From positions 521,616-585,615 of the forward strand of contig MNCI01014373.1 in NCBI GenBank assembly GCA_015680685.1: a DNA stretch of 64,000 nt, read 5' to 3'. Below the pieces are notes generated by a model that saw nothing but the letters and a program-made list of their open reading frames with translations, was not told the origin of the DNA and did not search any database. Positions within the stretch are counted from its first letter, which is position 1. Every line of letters starts with the position of its first letter. Made by a program: the position numbers and the translations under genes. Below are positions 11,101-22,569 of this stretch, in pieces. This DNA comes from Gnetum montanum. Its lineage: Eukaryota; Streptophyta; Gnetopsida; Gnetales; Gnetaceae.

Positions 11101-14100
11101 AAGGCAATATTTGCCTTTTTTTTTTCTCAGAGATCATCATGGAATATCACATGGACATGGGATAGACAAGTATCTTGCATGTTTAATGATGATGCTGGCT
11201 GTGGTGTGCAATGTTATTGCTTTGTCAAGTAACATCTCTCAATGAGGATCGTAACATTGTGATTCTCTAAGAGTGAAAGGAAGCTGTGAGAGAATTGTGG
11301 GTACAACATTTTTTGATTATTATGTATCTTATGGCAAGACAAATTCCATGGGGAAGATGCCAATTCAAAATGGATGGCTAAAGAAGCAAGACAATTCTAA
11401 AACCCACTTGGCTACATGAGTTTCTCCCAGCTCTAGCCCAACAAAACAAAGAGATAGTCTACTCAAAAATCCTAGGAATGAAAATGTCAAAACAAAAATC
11501 CAAACATACTATTTCTGCCCAAGTGCTACCCATGTAGCTACAGCAGTGATAAAGAAATTACAACTTCATTATAAAATATCATATTTACACAAGTCAGAAA
11601 ACACAATATTTCAAGGGGTTGGCATGGGCTACTAATTTTGGTTGTTAACAGTTGGCTGTTTTAATTAGTAGGCAACATGGGCTGCTAATTTTAGTTGGTT
11701 GCTTTAATAAAAAACCTTTTTTTGTGGGGTTTTTAGGGAATGGGGCTGGAGGTTTCAAGCAGATGAAATCAAGGGGCTTTGGCATTGGTGCAGAGAGGCT
11801 TGGGCGCTAGTGCAAAGAGGCTTTAACGAGCGGTGGCATCAAGCAACAAGTGGTCATAGTGAGCAGTTGCAGCGCAAAATGCTACAAGCAGTGTGGCAAG
11901 CACTGGCAGTAGGCAACAACAGTGAGAAGCCAGCAATGAGTAGCAGCAGCAAGGGATGGCAGTAGGAGACTAGGGAGAAAATTAGACACCGGACCGGGCC
12001 TTGTAGGTGCCTGAGTAGATAGACTATAAAGTTGCTGAGAACTAGAGGTGCATGCTTGTCAGAGGTGATGTGCTTTCATAAGCACGGGTAGACTAGGTCA
12101 CATTGAAGTTGTCTATTTTTAGATTGCATCATTGCTCTATTTAGAGCTAAGTCATTTGCCTTCAATATTTCTGCAACTGTTTGATTTCAATATCTTTGTG
12201 ATAGAGCACGTTATTTGTTGTTAAATGTTTGTTGAAAGAACATTGTGAATTAAAGCTCCTGTTGGCATTTTTGGTTTTAAATTTTACAGTAATTTTGAAG
12301 CTTTTACTTGGTCTTTTTTAAGATTGGATTGTTTGCTTTTTTTGCCAAGTTTAAATCCTAAAAGGTCATTTTAAGTTTCTGCTTCAGAGTCATTAGTCCT
12401 TGTTGAACATTTGTCTCTAAGTAGACATTTTTGATAAGATACTGCCTACATTTGGGGTTCTATACTTGTTGGAGTTTTAAAATTTACATTTAGTTAACCA
12501 AGGTAGTAGTTATTTTACTGTTTTCTCATCAAGTTTTAAACTTTAAGACAGTTATTCAATTTAAATTTCTTTCCCAATTTTCCCAATTTGATTTACCTTT
12601 CTGAACATTACATTGCCCTTTCCAGTTGAGACTATTCTTGGATTTCTGTACCCATACAAGAGGTGCCCTAGGTAATAGTCTCCCTAAACGAGTTCTTTTG
12701 GGTGTTGATGTGTATAAAATTTACGCATCAATAACAACAATAATGAGTCAAGGAGAGAATGATTACCATGTACAAAGAGTACTATTCTTCACATTCTGAG
12801 ATGCACATTGTGTTCGGGCATTGAAACAGATGTGGGTGAACCTTGAATTAATGGTTAGAACATTCTAGCTTGTAACCATTTGACCGATGCAAATAATAAC
12901 ATTATCTCAATATGAAAACCGATAGAATGGTTGATGTTTAGCAGGCCTTACCCTTCAGGGATGACTGGAGGGCCAATGTATGTTCTTAGGTCCATGTTAC
13001 CTTGGCTTAGAGATTTAGTTTCTCATGGTGACTATTTCTACAATGAACACATAAAGTAGATTTAGTGTTGATGCATCTATGTTAGAGGGCATTGTTCTTT
13101 TGAGGACAGTCAAGAACATTCTGCTATTTTACTTTTCACTATTATAGCATTGTTGTTTCTTGTTTAAGTTTATTGTTAAATTTCTTTTCAGTTGGTTGGT
13201 TTTTTTTTTTTTTTTCTCTTTTTGGTTCAATACATTTTTCACTTTCCGCTCAACTTATTTAATTTCTATGTGGTTTTTTGTACATTGCATATGCATGAAA
13301 GATTACTGAAAATAGATATTGTTCATGTTTCGGACATAATTGTACTTGAAATTTGCAATGCTAGTGTTTTAAAAGAATGTGAAAATTTCTTTCATTTGTT
13401 TTAATAAAAATCTTCATTGGCACCTTGTTTTTCATATTGTAAATATTTTTTCATACAATAGACGCACATGGTATCTTCTAATTAGTGAAGATACATCCCT
13501 TTTTTTTTTCCTTTTTCCTCATTTAATGCATTTAAAGGAATCACTTAATTAATGCATTCAAATTGTCTGTACAGTAAAGGCCTGCCATTATTTAATCTGA
13601 AGATACAAAGGCTGTTGTATACATTTATGATTCATTTTTTCTTTTATAGTAATGTTTATTAAATTTGTGCTTGTATTTTTACTTCAGCAGAGTTCATAAA
13701 AGTTGGAATTTTGCACAATTTTTGATTCAGTGAATAAATAAAATATTCTTCCTATTCCAGACACAAGCTCTCGGAGATACAGATAAGTCTCTTATTTATT
13801 GATTATTATTTTTACCAGATGTTTTTTGGTGGTGTGGGCAGGGGGAATCAAACCTATGACATTCCTGTAAACACTTAGGATAATCTTCTGCTGAGCCATT
13901 GCTTGCATATACAAATAACCCTCTTATTACGCACAATGAAAGTGAACTTTTCCTCCTCCTGCCCGTCACCTTTTTTAAAAAATTAAAAATTTAAAAAAAA
14001 AACAAAAAGAAAGAAAGAAAAACTATAAAAAATGAGAATTTTACCAACTTCATTAGTTACTTGCAAATAATTTTCAGACTTCATTATCAAGAGCTGCTAT

Positions 14101-14704
14101 TATTAGCTTAGTCTTGTGACAAACTTCTTACTTTGCAGATGTAATTTAGGATGAAACAAATTTGAACAACTTTATTGAGGCTGTATGTTACTCAAGTTTT
14201 GTGCAGACTTGGGAGTCAATAGCAGGTGCTCCTGAGAACCAAGCCAAGTGGATGCATGGGAGTGCTGTTCTATGTGGTAGGGTTTTTGCAATGTCTGACA
14301 TAGGTGGGGTTGTTTATGATCCAGAAAATTATTCTTGGGGAAGCACTTCACCTCAACTGAACAGTGGGTGGAGAGGTGCAGCTGCTGTAGTGGATGGGAT
14401 CCTGTATTCTTATGATACTTCTGGGAAAATTAAAGGGTATGATCCTTTGAGGAATCGTTGGTTCATGTTGGAAGGTGTAGAGGAATATCTTCCGAAGTTT
14501 CTGTCTGGTGCAACACTTGCAAATGTGTCAGGGGTTTTGCATGTTATCTGGGAGACTCGCTGCATGAAAGAGACTGACTTTGTGTGTGCTGCAATTTATG
14601 TTTGTAAAGATTCTGATGGGTTTTTGAGAGGCAAAATTTTGTGGTCAAGGGTTATTCTTTCTGTGCCACAGGGGACATCCATTGTACATTGTCTATCAGT
14701 GTAA
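5109..14704 (+). CDS. F-box/kelch-repeat protein, two exons (join 5109-5705, 14207-14704)
   Basis: Predicted 364-aa protein that would act as the substrate-recognition subunit of an SCF (SKP1-CUL1-F-box) ubiquitin ligase. Exon 1 encodes an acidic/basic leader, an F-box at about residues 27-64 (LLPGLPNEISASCIARVP, then YYPTLSAVSKPWRSLL), and two kelch repeats with FVLGGS (128-133) and YVLGGS (175-180). Exon 2 starts TWESIAGAPE and adds two degenerate kelch blades (GRVFAMSDIGGVVYDPENYSW; GILYSYDTSGKIKGYDPLRNRW) and a C-terminal region ending at TAA 14702-14704. The splice sites are CAG|GTTTCT and TTTGTGCAG|ACTTGG, phase 0, giving YDPVAQ-TWES as expected for a kelch blade. Two in-frame Met codons (5109, 5115) are possible starts; the second has the better context (GCATGGCT). 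The family is plant F-box/kelch of the At4g39560-like type; the target protein is unknown. Confidence 0.88.
6560..7260 (-). pseudogene. Degenerate zinc-knuckle (LINE ORF1 / DUF4283-like) fragment
   Basis: On the minus strand the translation, interrupted by several stops, contains HSSRTTASLPFYKFL (about 7240), ISGMYVFVQILD and, near 6650-6700, a CCHC knuckle CHYCYxEGHMFDSC preceded by QKIIYYNLPKS. The order of an N-terminal domain, then a knuckle introduced by 'YENLP', is typical of plant LINE ORF1 and DUF4283 proteins that bind nucleic acid. It lies in the F-box intron in opposite orientation and is not functional. A gag of another element family remains possible. Confidence 0.55.
8384..8403. 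repeat. (AAAT)n microsatellite
   Basis: Five perfect AAAT units inside the F-box intron. Confidence 0.9.
8797..8906 (-). mobile_element. tRNA-derived SINE-like unit b
   Basis: On the minus strand there is an RNA polymerase III A-box-like TGGAGTGATGG (8885-8875) and a B-box-like GGTTTGGGCC (8842-8833) about 32 nt apart, as in tRNA-derived SINE heads. No acceptor-stem pairing or anticodon arm convincing for a working tRNA was seen. Tail and target duplications were not defined. Confidence 0.5.
9749..9868 (+). repeat. Short tandem repeat inside the left foldback arm
   Basis: Three imperfect units of about 50 bp start with AAAATTAG(T/C)A(G/A)CCCA, and two of them end GTTAACAACC-like. The equivalent region of the right arm (11620-11700, reversed) carries fewer units. 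Confidence 0.6.
10865..10884. repeat. (TA)n microsatellite
   Basis: Ten TA units in the spacer of the foldback structure. Confidence 0.9.
13825..13910 (-). mobile_element. tRNA-derived SINE-like unit c
   Basis: On the minus strand there is an A-box-like TGGCTCAGCAG (13898-13888) and a B-box GGTTTGATTCC (13854-13844), 34 nt apart, followed by a non-tRNA body. It lies in the F-box intron about 300 bp before exon 2, in antisense orientation. Confidence 0.55.
14207..14704 (+). CDS. Exon 2 of the F-box/kelch gene
   Basis: 165 codons plus stop. An open frame continues upstream to 14162, but 14162-14206 is intron: the TTTGTGCAG acceptor ends at 14206, and the kelch consensus resumes exactly at TWES. 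An ATG at 14162 is therefore not a start. No clear AATAAA poly(A) signal was seen in the first few hundred bases downstream. Confidence 0.85.
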   Translation, partial: TWESIAGAPENQAKWMHGSAVLCGRVFAMSDIGGVVYDPENYSWGSTSPQLNSGWRGAAAVVDGILYSYDTSGKIKGYDPLRNRWFMLEGVEEYLPKFLSGATLANVSGVLHVIWETRCMKETDFVCAAIYVCKDSDGFLRGKILWSRVILSVPQGTSIVHCLSV

Positions 14705-16635
14705 TTTTGATCAATTCAACTGGTATGAAGTTAATTTATTAATTGGAAACATTTTTAGCAGGGCATTTGTTCATTTCAGACAGATTCTCTTATCTGTAAG
14801 TCAAGTTTAGATGTGCCGACATATGATACCAGATAAAACTATCCATAAATTTTCTAATAAGAGAAATGGAGTTTTGCATTTAAGCATGCATCTATGAAAT
14901 TGCATTACTTGTATAACAGTTGAAGAGATCATTTGTAGTTTGAGACGGATCACCTTTGTGCCGTTTATCCTATCTATGATTGGCTGATCACTAAGGTAGG
15001 TAAAGTATTTGATGCTGGTTGCCTTGATATCATGGTTGCCTTGATATCATAGTTCCTGAATGTATATTTTTATCAGCACAAACCAAATGCTCTAAGTGAG
15101 CAATGCATCACTGACATTTGTGGCTTGAGACTCTGTCCATCTTAGTAAATTTTTCCTTAATAAACTGTTATGTAAATACATGACTTTGTCTTAAGAAAGG
15201 AAAAATGTAATTTAAAATTGTTTTTGGAAATATTGCATTTCTTTGTAAATGTTTGCTGATTTCTTTTCATGTCCCACCTTTCTCATTAGGAGCAAAGCAT
15301 TTATAAAATTTGCAAGTGTATGTTTTTCCTTATTTCAGTAACCACGGTGTACATCACCACTTATTTTTATTGAAAATTAAAGCTTACTTTATTTGTAATA
15401 TTTTCTTATCTTTTCTAATAGTTTATTCCATGTTTATTTTGTTCCTTGGTTGAGTTTTTCCAACTATGATGGCAATATTTGTTTGTTTGAAAGGTTTATT
15501 ATTTGATTTTTTTGAACATGGTCAAACCACTTGAAATAGTATTTTTGTAGTTTATTTAGGATAACTATCATTTCAAGTCCTTATCTAATATTTATATTAT
15601 GAAATTTATCCATGAATATTTACATTTCTGCCACTTTATGGTCTACTATTTAGCTTTGTATAAATAAGGATGGTTTAAAATAAGATGTTTGATAACTTTT
15701 GTATAGAATTGTTTTTTAAGTTGTATTAGGATCTTTTTGTTGCATAATGCATTAATAACTTGGCTCTATTTTGATCATATTGTCTTAATCATATTTTTTA
15801 CTTTTATATTCTTTAATGGCTTCCATGAACTCTAGATGGTAATCAATGCTTTAATCATTATAAAAATCTCTACTAATGAAATTCTAATGTTTGCTTTCAC
15901 AATGTTAACTCGGTTGTGATGCTCAATGATATTTATTTTTTTACTTAGTGTATTAAAAACAAATTGATACAATAATGTTTTGTTAATGAGGTTCTCTTTG
16001 ATAACACCTTTTCAAGGGTTAGTAGTTCCAATTGAGAGCACATAGGACTTGGTTATCTTTTTTTCTTTAAATGGTTTGGTTTTGATGGCTAACTGAAATT
16101 GTACAATTAGAAGTCCTTAAGAGTGCAAAACAATCAATCTCCAATTCAATTTTTAGCTAGAATTGTTTCTTTTCAATACATTTAAATTAGGGTAAATTGG
16201 TTATTCATAAAAAAGTTAGTTGGGAATTGTGGGACCTAATCCTATGAAAAATAAGCACAATGGACAAGTATGATCAATTTGAATCAATGCTGCTTGGCTA
16301 CCCCATTGTCTTGCAACTATGTCATTTAACATTTAAATAAAGTTTTTCACCTTAAAAAAATCCCAATGTTCTAAGTGATGTGAAGCCTCAGACTTTTCCA
16401 ACATGTAGTGTAGTCATGGACAAAACCTAACTTTAGACACCTTTAAAATATTTTCCCTTTGGTTTTAAAATCTTCCTTTCAAGCCACTAAGTAGCCTTTG
16501 AAAGATTTTTACTCAATGTGATTTATATAGCAAGTCAAATGTTCACACTTTGTAAATATAGCCTTGTGATGGGCCAACTTTTACAAGCTCATTTCACTAG
16601 ATTAGAATATAAGCATATTACTTCTTTAACTTATA
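14705..16635. other. Intergenic, no gene recognised
   Basis: AT-rich sequence downstream of the F-box gene, holding its unmarked 3' UTR. A 17-bp perfect tandem duplication (TGGTTGCCTTGATATCA) sits at 15016-15049. No domain, RNA gene or element end was recognised. Confidence 0.6.
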
Positions 16636-17046
16636 GATCATCATCATCATCATCATTGTAAACTTATCCCAACAAAATGGGATTGACTATGTGAGTTCTT
16701 TTTCACCATTCACCTCTATGAAGAGTTAGATTTTTGTTTATTTATAGTTTCTTCAAATCATCTTTAATTGTTTTTTCCCATATCTTTTTGGTCCTCTAAG
16801 TGATTTTCCTAGAACAATGATGTAGCAACCTTTTTTTAATAGACTCATTGTCTAATGTTCTTCACATATGTCCAAACCATCTAAGTTGTCATTCTTGTAA
16901 CTTAATTGAAATAAAAGCCACTCCAAGTCTTCCCCTAATGTTTGTATTAGGTAATTTATCTCTTTTGATAACATTCAGCATCCATCTAAGCATTCAAATT
17001 TCTACGACACTAATTTGTTGTTTATGCCTTTTTTGTACTACCCAAC
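16636..17046 (-). mobile_element. RTE-type LINE, 3' end (downstream half)
   Basis: On the minus strand the broken translation shows an RTE reverse-transcriptase C-terminus: MLRWMLNVIKRDKLPN, then QLRWFGHM, IWEKTIKDDLKK and LTLHRGEW. It is followed by CCCATTTTGTTGGGATAAG and a (GAT)n tail at 16636-16657. Short tandem-repeat tails are typical of RTE elements. The upstream half is at 42463-42765; the two were separated by insertion of element A, and the CCAAC at 17042-17046 is the left copy of A's target duplication. Inactive. Confidence 0.75.
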
Positions 17047-17842
17047 TGATGAGCGACAAGTAGTCCCTACGCCCAACCATACAAATCACAAGCATTGTAC
17101 TAGCAATTTGGTTGAATTTCATGGACTTTAGCTCTCTAAATGCACAATAACCAAGGTAGTGACTTAAGGACATGATCGTTGTCTTTTTTGCTTCACTTAT
17201 GTAAGCACAAGTGTATAGTTAAGTGTAAGCCAAGGCGCATGATTTGTATTAATTTTATATTTTATTGGATTTAATCTAATAGTGAAATAAAGTAATTAAG
17301 TGTAAATTAATCTAAGTAACTATCTAATGCCTTAATCTATTTTCTAACATAAGTATCCAGGCCCACCTTCCACACATCCTAAACTCGTTAAGAACATTAT
17401 TGGATTACCAAGTATTAGGCTACTGGGTGAACCAAGCAATAACACTACTAGGATTACCAAGTGTTAATGGTATTTTTGAGGTGGTTGTACTTATGTGTAT
17501 TAATTAAGCATATGAATTAACTAGGAACATGAATGTAAAGTGCATAACGATAAAGTGCATGAAAGTAAACATTACTCAATGAGTGTTGCAAGGAGTTCCG
17601 AGAGTCTCATCTTTATTGCCAGCACATCAAAGTGTTAAGGTACATTGATGCTTGACTAAGGATCCATACAATCCTTGAAGTCCTATTGTGAGCACTTACA
17701 AAATATTCTAACTTTCATAGAATGAAACTATAAAAACTTAGCTACTCTATTGACTCAATGGTGCCATAAATGAGGTGGATACATGCATTTATATAGGCAA
17801 AGCTAGACACTACATTGATGCAACCCAACTCATGATTTATCA
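17047..17842 (-). repeat. 3' LTR of element A
   Basis: 796 bp; on the minus strand it runs from TGATAAATCA to ..GCTCATCA. It is colinear with 41612-42462, including a TATATAAATG box (plus-strand CATTTATATA at about 17788) shared with the 5' LTR. Confidence 0.9.
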
Positions 17843-17853
17843 TACCCCCACAA
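17843..17853 (-). promoter_or_regulatory. Polypurine tract of A
   Basis: TTGTGGGGGTA on the minus strand, directly before the 3' LTR; the same motif as in C2 and B. Confidence 0.85.
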
Positions 17854-18029
17854 TTGACTAAAAACTCGTCCTCGAGTGAACAAAAGTGGGATCGAGCTTC
17901 TTGCAAAATTGGAAAGGTATGAAATCATGGATGAATTAACTTGACTTGACTAATTGACTATAAGTGCTTGATTTTATGGAATGACAACAAATACAAAAAT
18001 GAGTGTTTTGGAGAACAAAATTAAACACC

Positions 18030-20943
18030 CTTACAAATTTGGATAGTTGGAAATCCTCTAACAATTGAAGATGAAGAGAAGATCAAACAGTACGAGGAGG
18101 TGGAGGCTCTTGGGATGCTAAAGGATCTTCTCCAACCTCTGGTGCATGTGGTGGTGATGGTTGAGGCTAAGGTAGTGGTTGTGATTGTCTTGCTACATCT
18201 GCTACTTCGGTGGAAAGCAAAAGGCATCCAGTAATGCCTTCATCTTCTCTTCCTTACCTCGTGGATCATATACAATCCACACGGCATTACCAATGTGGGC
18301 TAGTACAAGAATGTCCCACAGACAGGGCATTGTTGGGAATAGTTCCTTGACACTAACAAACTATGCTATGAGTTGCTTATGTTCAACATTGAATGTCTTG
18401 ATGAGGTTCTGTAGCTCGTGGTAGTCATTCATCCTCTTGGTTAGGTTCTCAACAACCGATCGTTAGTTTAGGAATTGGCTCTTGAAAACTTCAAGCACTA
18501 CTTTAGCTATTTCTAGCTTCTACTTTGTGTCCTTGTGATGCTTGAACTCAACCTCATAAAAGAGGTACAAGTTGGCCACCTATTTCTCTAACTCTAACCA
18601 TGGCCTTCCAACTATCATCATTGTCAAGTTTGCATAGCAAAGGTTAGCTAACTTCATGTATTCTGTTATCTCTTCAATTTGTAACTCCTTCAGGAAGATC
18701 TCTACTTTGTTGTAGGCATTTAATCCATCAAAGATTGGTTGCCACACATCACCTCTTTGTTGGAGTTGCTAGAGGGCCTCGTTTCTTTTTGCCTTTTCCA
18801 GTTGAATTTCTTTCTCATTTACCTCTTTGAGGAGGCCAACCTAGTCTCTATAATAATTTTTTACTCATTCAAATTTTAGGACCTCATTTTTCTATGTGGC
18901 TATCTCAATGGTAATTTTTTGGCAAAGGGCATAGACTCCCTCCATTAAGAGATGTGCTTTTCAATTGCCAACCTCCTTAGGTCCATGTTTACTTTGGCAA
19001 GTTGCTCTTGTTGTTGTCACATGAACTCAACCATATAGTTCTTTTGTGATTCAACATTGCATAGGAGATGAATGTTCTTAGTCAGAGTTAAGTTCTCCTT
19101 ATTGACTTACAACAAGTCCTTATCAATGTTGAAGGCCAAGGCCTCTAATAAGGACACGTCGAAGACTACTGCCTCCTTTACATTCTCTGCCTCTTTGAGT
19201 TTGTTCTGAAGCTATAAAAAAGCTTCATCTTGTGTAACTACTTGGCTATGAATGGAGGAGTTGGCCAACTAGGCTCTCAATTCTATAACTTTAGTAGCCA
19301 ACCATCGATTTTTGGTTGTAGCTATCTTAAGTTGGACGTTTGTGATGAGGAGCTTACCCTTGGTCGCCAACAGCTTTGACTAGGTAGCAATGATGTTTTT
19401 TGGAAGATCAAAGATCTCTAGAAGTGATTGCCCAATTCCCACCAATTGGTCAAACACCTCCTTATGTTGGGCTGTAGTTAACCTCCCGCTTCCTGCTCCT
19501 ATGGATGCCTGCACATCTCTGAGTGTAGTAGTGTCTACCACAACAGATGCAAGAGTGTTCAAGGCCTCTACAACTTGATTGGCCACCACCTCTACCATTG
19601 TCTCCTATTCATGGTGCTATATTACCAAGACAATCACTTCCTCACTCTCCTCCAAGCGCATCTAGAAAGTGATGGCATTCCTAGAGATCTTTCGGAATTG
19701 CTATTATCCATGGATGGACAATGTCACTTCTCGAGCATTCAAATTTGATCTTGTAGGTGCTTACATCCTTTGTGCTGAAAAAAGTGGCATAGTCTCTTCT
19801 AGCCAACTTATTGTTCAAGTTACTTCATTTAAATGGCTCAAAGTTGTCTGGTAGACTAAGGGCTCTCCACCACTTTGTCCTTCGTGCTACTATTGCTACT
19901 ACAAGTGTTGCTCACAAAGCTTCTTTATGTGCTCAATTGCCTCACAAGCCTCTAGTGTTGTTTCTTGAAAAGAAGGAGGTGGTGGTGGCTACTCCTCTTC
20001 AAGTAACTTGGCAAGCACTCTATCCTTCATCATCTCCTACAAAGATGCAGCAAGAGCATGACAAAGCATGTCATTATCATAATAGTCTATCCCTTCCCTT
20101 TTGCAAAGTTTTTTAATGAGGCAAGGAAAGAGGAGTGTCTTCCTCCCATGTTCATTTCTTTGAATTGTTTCTCCATCTCTAGGAAGATGAGCTATGGGAG
20201 GTTGACTAGGAATTTTTCGCTTAGAGTAGTACATACATAGGAAGAGAAGGCAATGATCTTACTTGGCCTCACAATTGGGTTTAGGTGATAGGCCACAATC
20301 TTGAAGTAGGTCCTCTCTACCTTGGTGAGTGCACCATACTCCTTACAGTCCACTACATAGCACAATTGGATCCATTTCTTTTTTACTTTAGGATCCACTT
20401 TCACGGAGATCCCTACCAAAGTGGTCCCACTATTTGGCAACCTAAGGAGCTCTACAATGGCCTCAACTAAATAAGGCATTTTGATGTCCTTGATCTTCAC
20501 CATGGCATCCATGCGCTGGTTATTCCAAAAGAGGTAAGTCTCTCCCATGTATCACTCCTCATTGGAAGTAAGGATAGGCCACATGGGAGATCCTTGCAGT
20601 TGTGTTTTCACCTCTTCTACACCAAGTCTAAGAAGGGATCAAAGTTAAGTTCTTGGAGAACCATACTTTGGACCTCCTTAGCACAAATTTTTCTTAGGCA
20701 GGCCTTAGTCAAGGTGACCTCTAAATTTGGTCCAAGCCCTAACACCTCATCTCACCTAGACTGGCTTGTATCCATTGTGGAAATCTAATGAACAAATTTC
20801 ACTTTGGGCTCCTCCCAAAGAGGTCCCATGATGTGTGTTTTTGATTCTCCTTCTTGGGGCTATTGTAGCTACTAGCCCCTTCTCCCTCATGGTCACTTCT
20901 CTCGTGGTCAGGATGGTCCTTCTGGTATTCTCTTTAGTGCCAA
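18030..20943 (-). pseudogene. Second ORF of element A
   Basis: Broken coding sequence lying between pol and the 3' LTR. The start expected from B (ATGGCACCAAAG) reads TTGGCACTAAAG here, so the ATG is lost. Next is the most intact block, 20548-20037. It contains TYFKIVAYHLNPIVRPSK and then SFPCLIKKLCKREGID, the arrangement of the 'putative plant transposon protein' domain (PF20167-like; from memory, not searched). Further on come a helical block (VVEALNTLASVVVD, then GQSLLEIFDL, 19598-19380), a long coiled coil and a C-terminal tail with ALLDAFCFPP near 18220. It has numerous stops. Function is unknown; it is not a host gene. Confidence 0.7.
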
Positions 20944-22564
20944 TTGTGATCACACACATAGCCAAGGATTAGCATTTTATGTGTAACTTATAACACTTTG
21001 ATACCTTGTCTCATTTGGCTAGTTACCCTTAGGCTTATTGTGATCATGGCATATTGATTATTTTAATATTATTTTATTATAATGACTACCCAATTTTTTT
21101 GGTGAGGTTTAACTTAAGAGAATTAGTGATATTTAATATTATTTTATTAATTAAACCATGCGAGAGTTAGAAAAATTCTAAAAAAAAATTCATCAAAAAC
21201 CATAGGTTTATGGCCCCCACAACATAAAGTTCACCTCTAGTAGCTACAAGGTTGAAGAATGAGTTGATTTGCACAAGCAGTAAGGAAGTTATGGGCTCTA
21301 GAAGGCTCTGGGCTCTAGAAACTATAAAAACTTCCTTGGCATGTTGACACATATTTATAGCATTTTTGTACTGCATTAACGTAGTCAAAAAACAAAAATT
21401 TTCGCAAATAAAAACTGTCTAAAAAAGGATATTTTCCATAAAATTGGGGTCTAGAAGAAGCCAAAAAGGCCTAGAATAAGAACAAATGCTTGAAAAGGGC
21501 TAGAAATATGTTTTAAAAGGAGATTTAGGAGAAGATTTATTATCAAGAAATGCAAAAACTAGATGCATCACAGTGGAAAACATAGGTTTTAAAAGAAAAA
21601 TGGCTAAGGGATAAGGAATTTAACCATTCCAACCAAAGAATATGCAAGTAGATCCTCCCCATAGCAGGCTTATGCCATAATTCCCCTGCATGTCCTCAAA
21701 CCAAGGAGTTTGTGAGCCCCAAGGATGATTAATGATTATGGATTGTTAAAAACCAAATCACCAAAGCAACCATCAAAGAATGAAGATTGTCTCAAAATGA
21801 GCCCATCAATACCATCATGAGAAGAGGCAATAAGGTGGTACATGAAAAGAAAAGGTGGATGAAAGAGAGTATGGAATGTAGTCCCACGTTGTGGTCACAT
21901 GAAGTTCCTTTGTGAAAGATATGATTAACATGACCTAAGAAATTCCTCCCATAGTCCAAATCAAGACCATCCACTTCCAGTGACTTTGCATTGACATATT
22001 TGACCATTCCACCCCCAAGGTACAAGAACATCCCCATAGACCACTCACCATTCAAAGAAAGAAGAAAAAAGAAGTAAGAAGTGAAAAGGGCCTTAGTTAG
22101 AAGGGTGTCTTCAGGCATGAGTAACATGTCTTTTTAGCCCCATAACTAGTGCTTGTAGTTTGTTATTATGTCTAAGGGGTGTGCTTTGAATTCCCATTAA
22201 TTTTATTTTTATCAATGGGAATCACACCATGCAAAGACATTGGTACTTGTTTATTTGTCGATGTGGGAATGTTGAGGAATCCATGGAAATACTCTTGAAA
22301 CCCTAGACGATAGGTAGGTATTAAAATGAAAAATCCCCTTGAAGTCATACCCTTATTCATCCACTTAATTTGTTCCAAGTTTGGAAAGTACCAAGGTCAT
22401 AAATTCATTATAAGTTTTCATTAAGAAAGAACCTCATATTTCCAAAATGAGGAAACACCATAGAGTTCTATGAAAAGGTGGATGACACAAATCCATTTCT
22501 TGTGATCATGAAAAGAATTAATGGTTCATTAATTAATGTCAAAATTCTATAATGAAATTTGGTC
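20944..22564 (-). other. Non-coding linker of A with internal TATA segment
   Basis: The stretch between pol and the second ORF on the minus strand. It aligns in blocks with B 29130-31123, for example AGCCTTCTAGAGCCCATAAC against CAAAACCTTCTAGAGCTCAT. It contains GCTATAAATATG at 21361-21350 (core 21359-21352) at the position corresponding to B's internal U3-like segment. 22565-22569 is the ATTTG target of B. No other feature was seen; open frames such as 21792-22127 lack coding character. Confidence 0.55.
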
Positions 22565-22569
22565 ATTTG

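Larger units (their letters stand above)
9248..12731. repeat. Long inverted repeat (foldback-like) in the F-box intron
   Basis: The left arm (9248-10390) and right arm (11117-12731, reversed) match at roughly nine bases in ten by eye. Both arms begin at the outside with TTGATGCGTAAATTTT, followed shortly by ACACATCAAC, so each tip can also fold on itself. The spacer 10391-11116 is AT-rich with a (TA)n tract and no recognised gene. The right arm carries about 530 bp (11735-12266) absent from the left. No clear target duplication was found outside the tips. It could be a Foldback-type transposon or two head-to-head copies of one element. In a transcribed intron it would form a hairpin of over 1 kb. 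Confidence 0.8.
5706..14206 (+). other. 8.5-kb intron of the F-box/kelch gene
   Basis: Bounded by GT..AG. It contains a broken zinc-knuckle ORF (minus, 6560-7260), a (AAAT)n tract, SINE-like units (8797-8906 and 13825-13910, minus), a foldback structure (9248-12731) and several A- or T-rich runs. In 7261-8796 and 12732-13820 I recognised no gene. The short open frames there (for example 7924-8115, 8555-8800, 13192-13404) have no recognisable domain and are AT-rich chance ORFs. Confidence 0.8.

Noticed and set aside
9248-12731. A pair of LTRs of one retrotransposon
   Set aside because: The copies are inverted, not direct, and there is no primer site or polypurine tract between them.
14162-14206. 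ATG at 14162 as start of a separate gene for exon 2
   Set aside because: A TTTGTGCAG acceptor ends at 14206 and the kelch sequence interrupted in exon 1 resumes exactly there in the same phase. Upstream residues show no family similarity.
20037-20548. Open frames here as host genes
   Set aside because: They are pieces of element A's second ORF on minus, matched by B and C2 copies in the same order.
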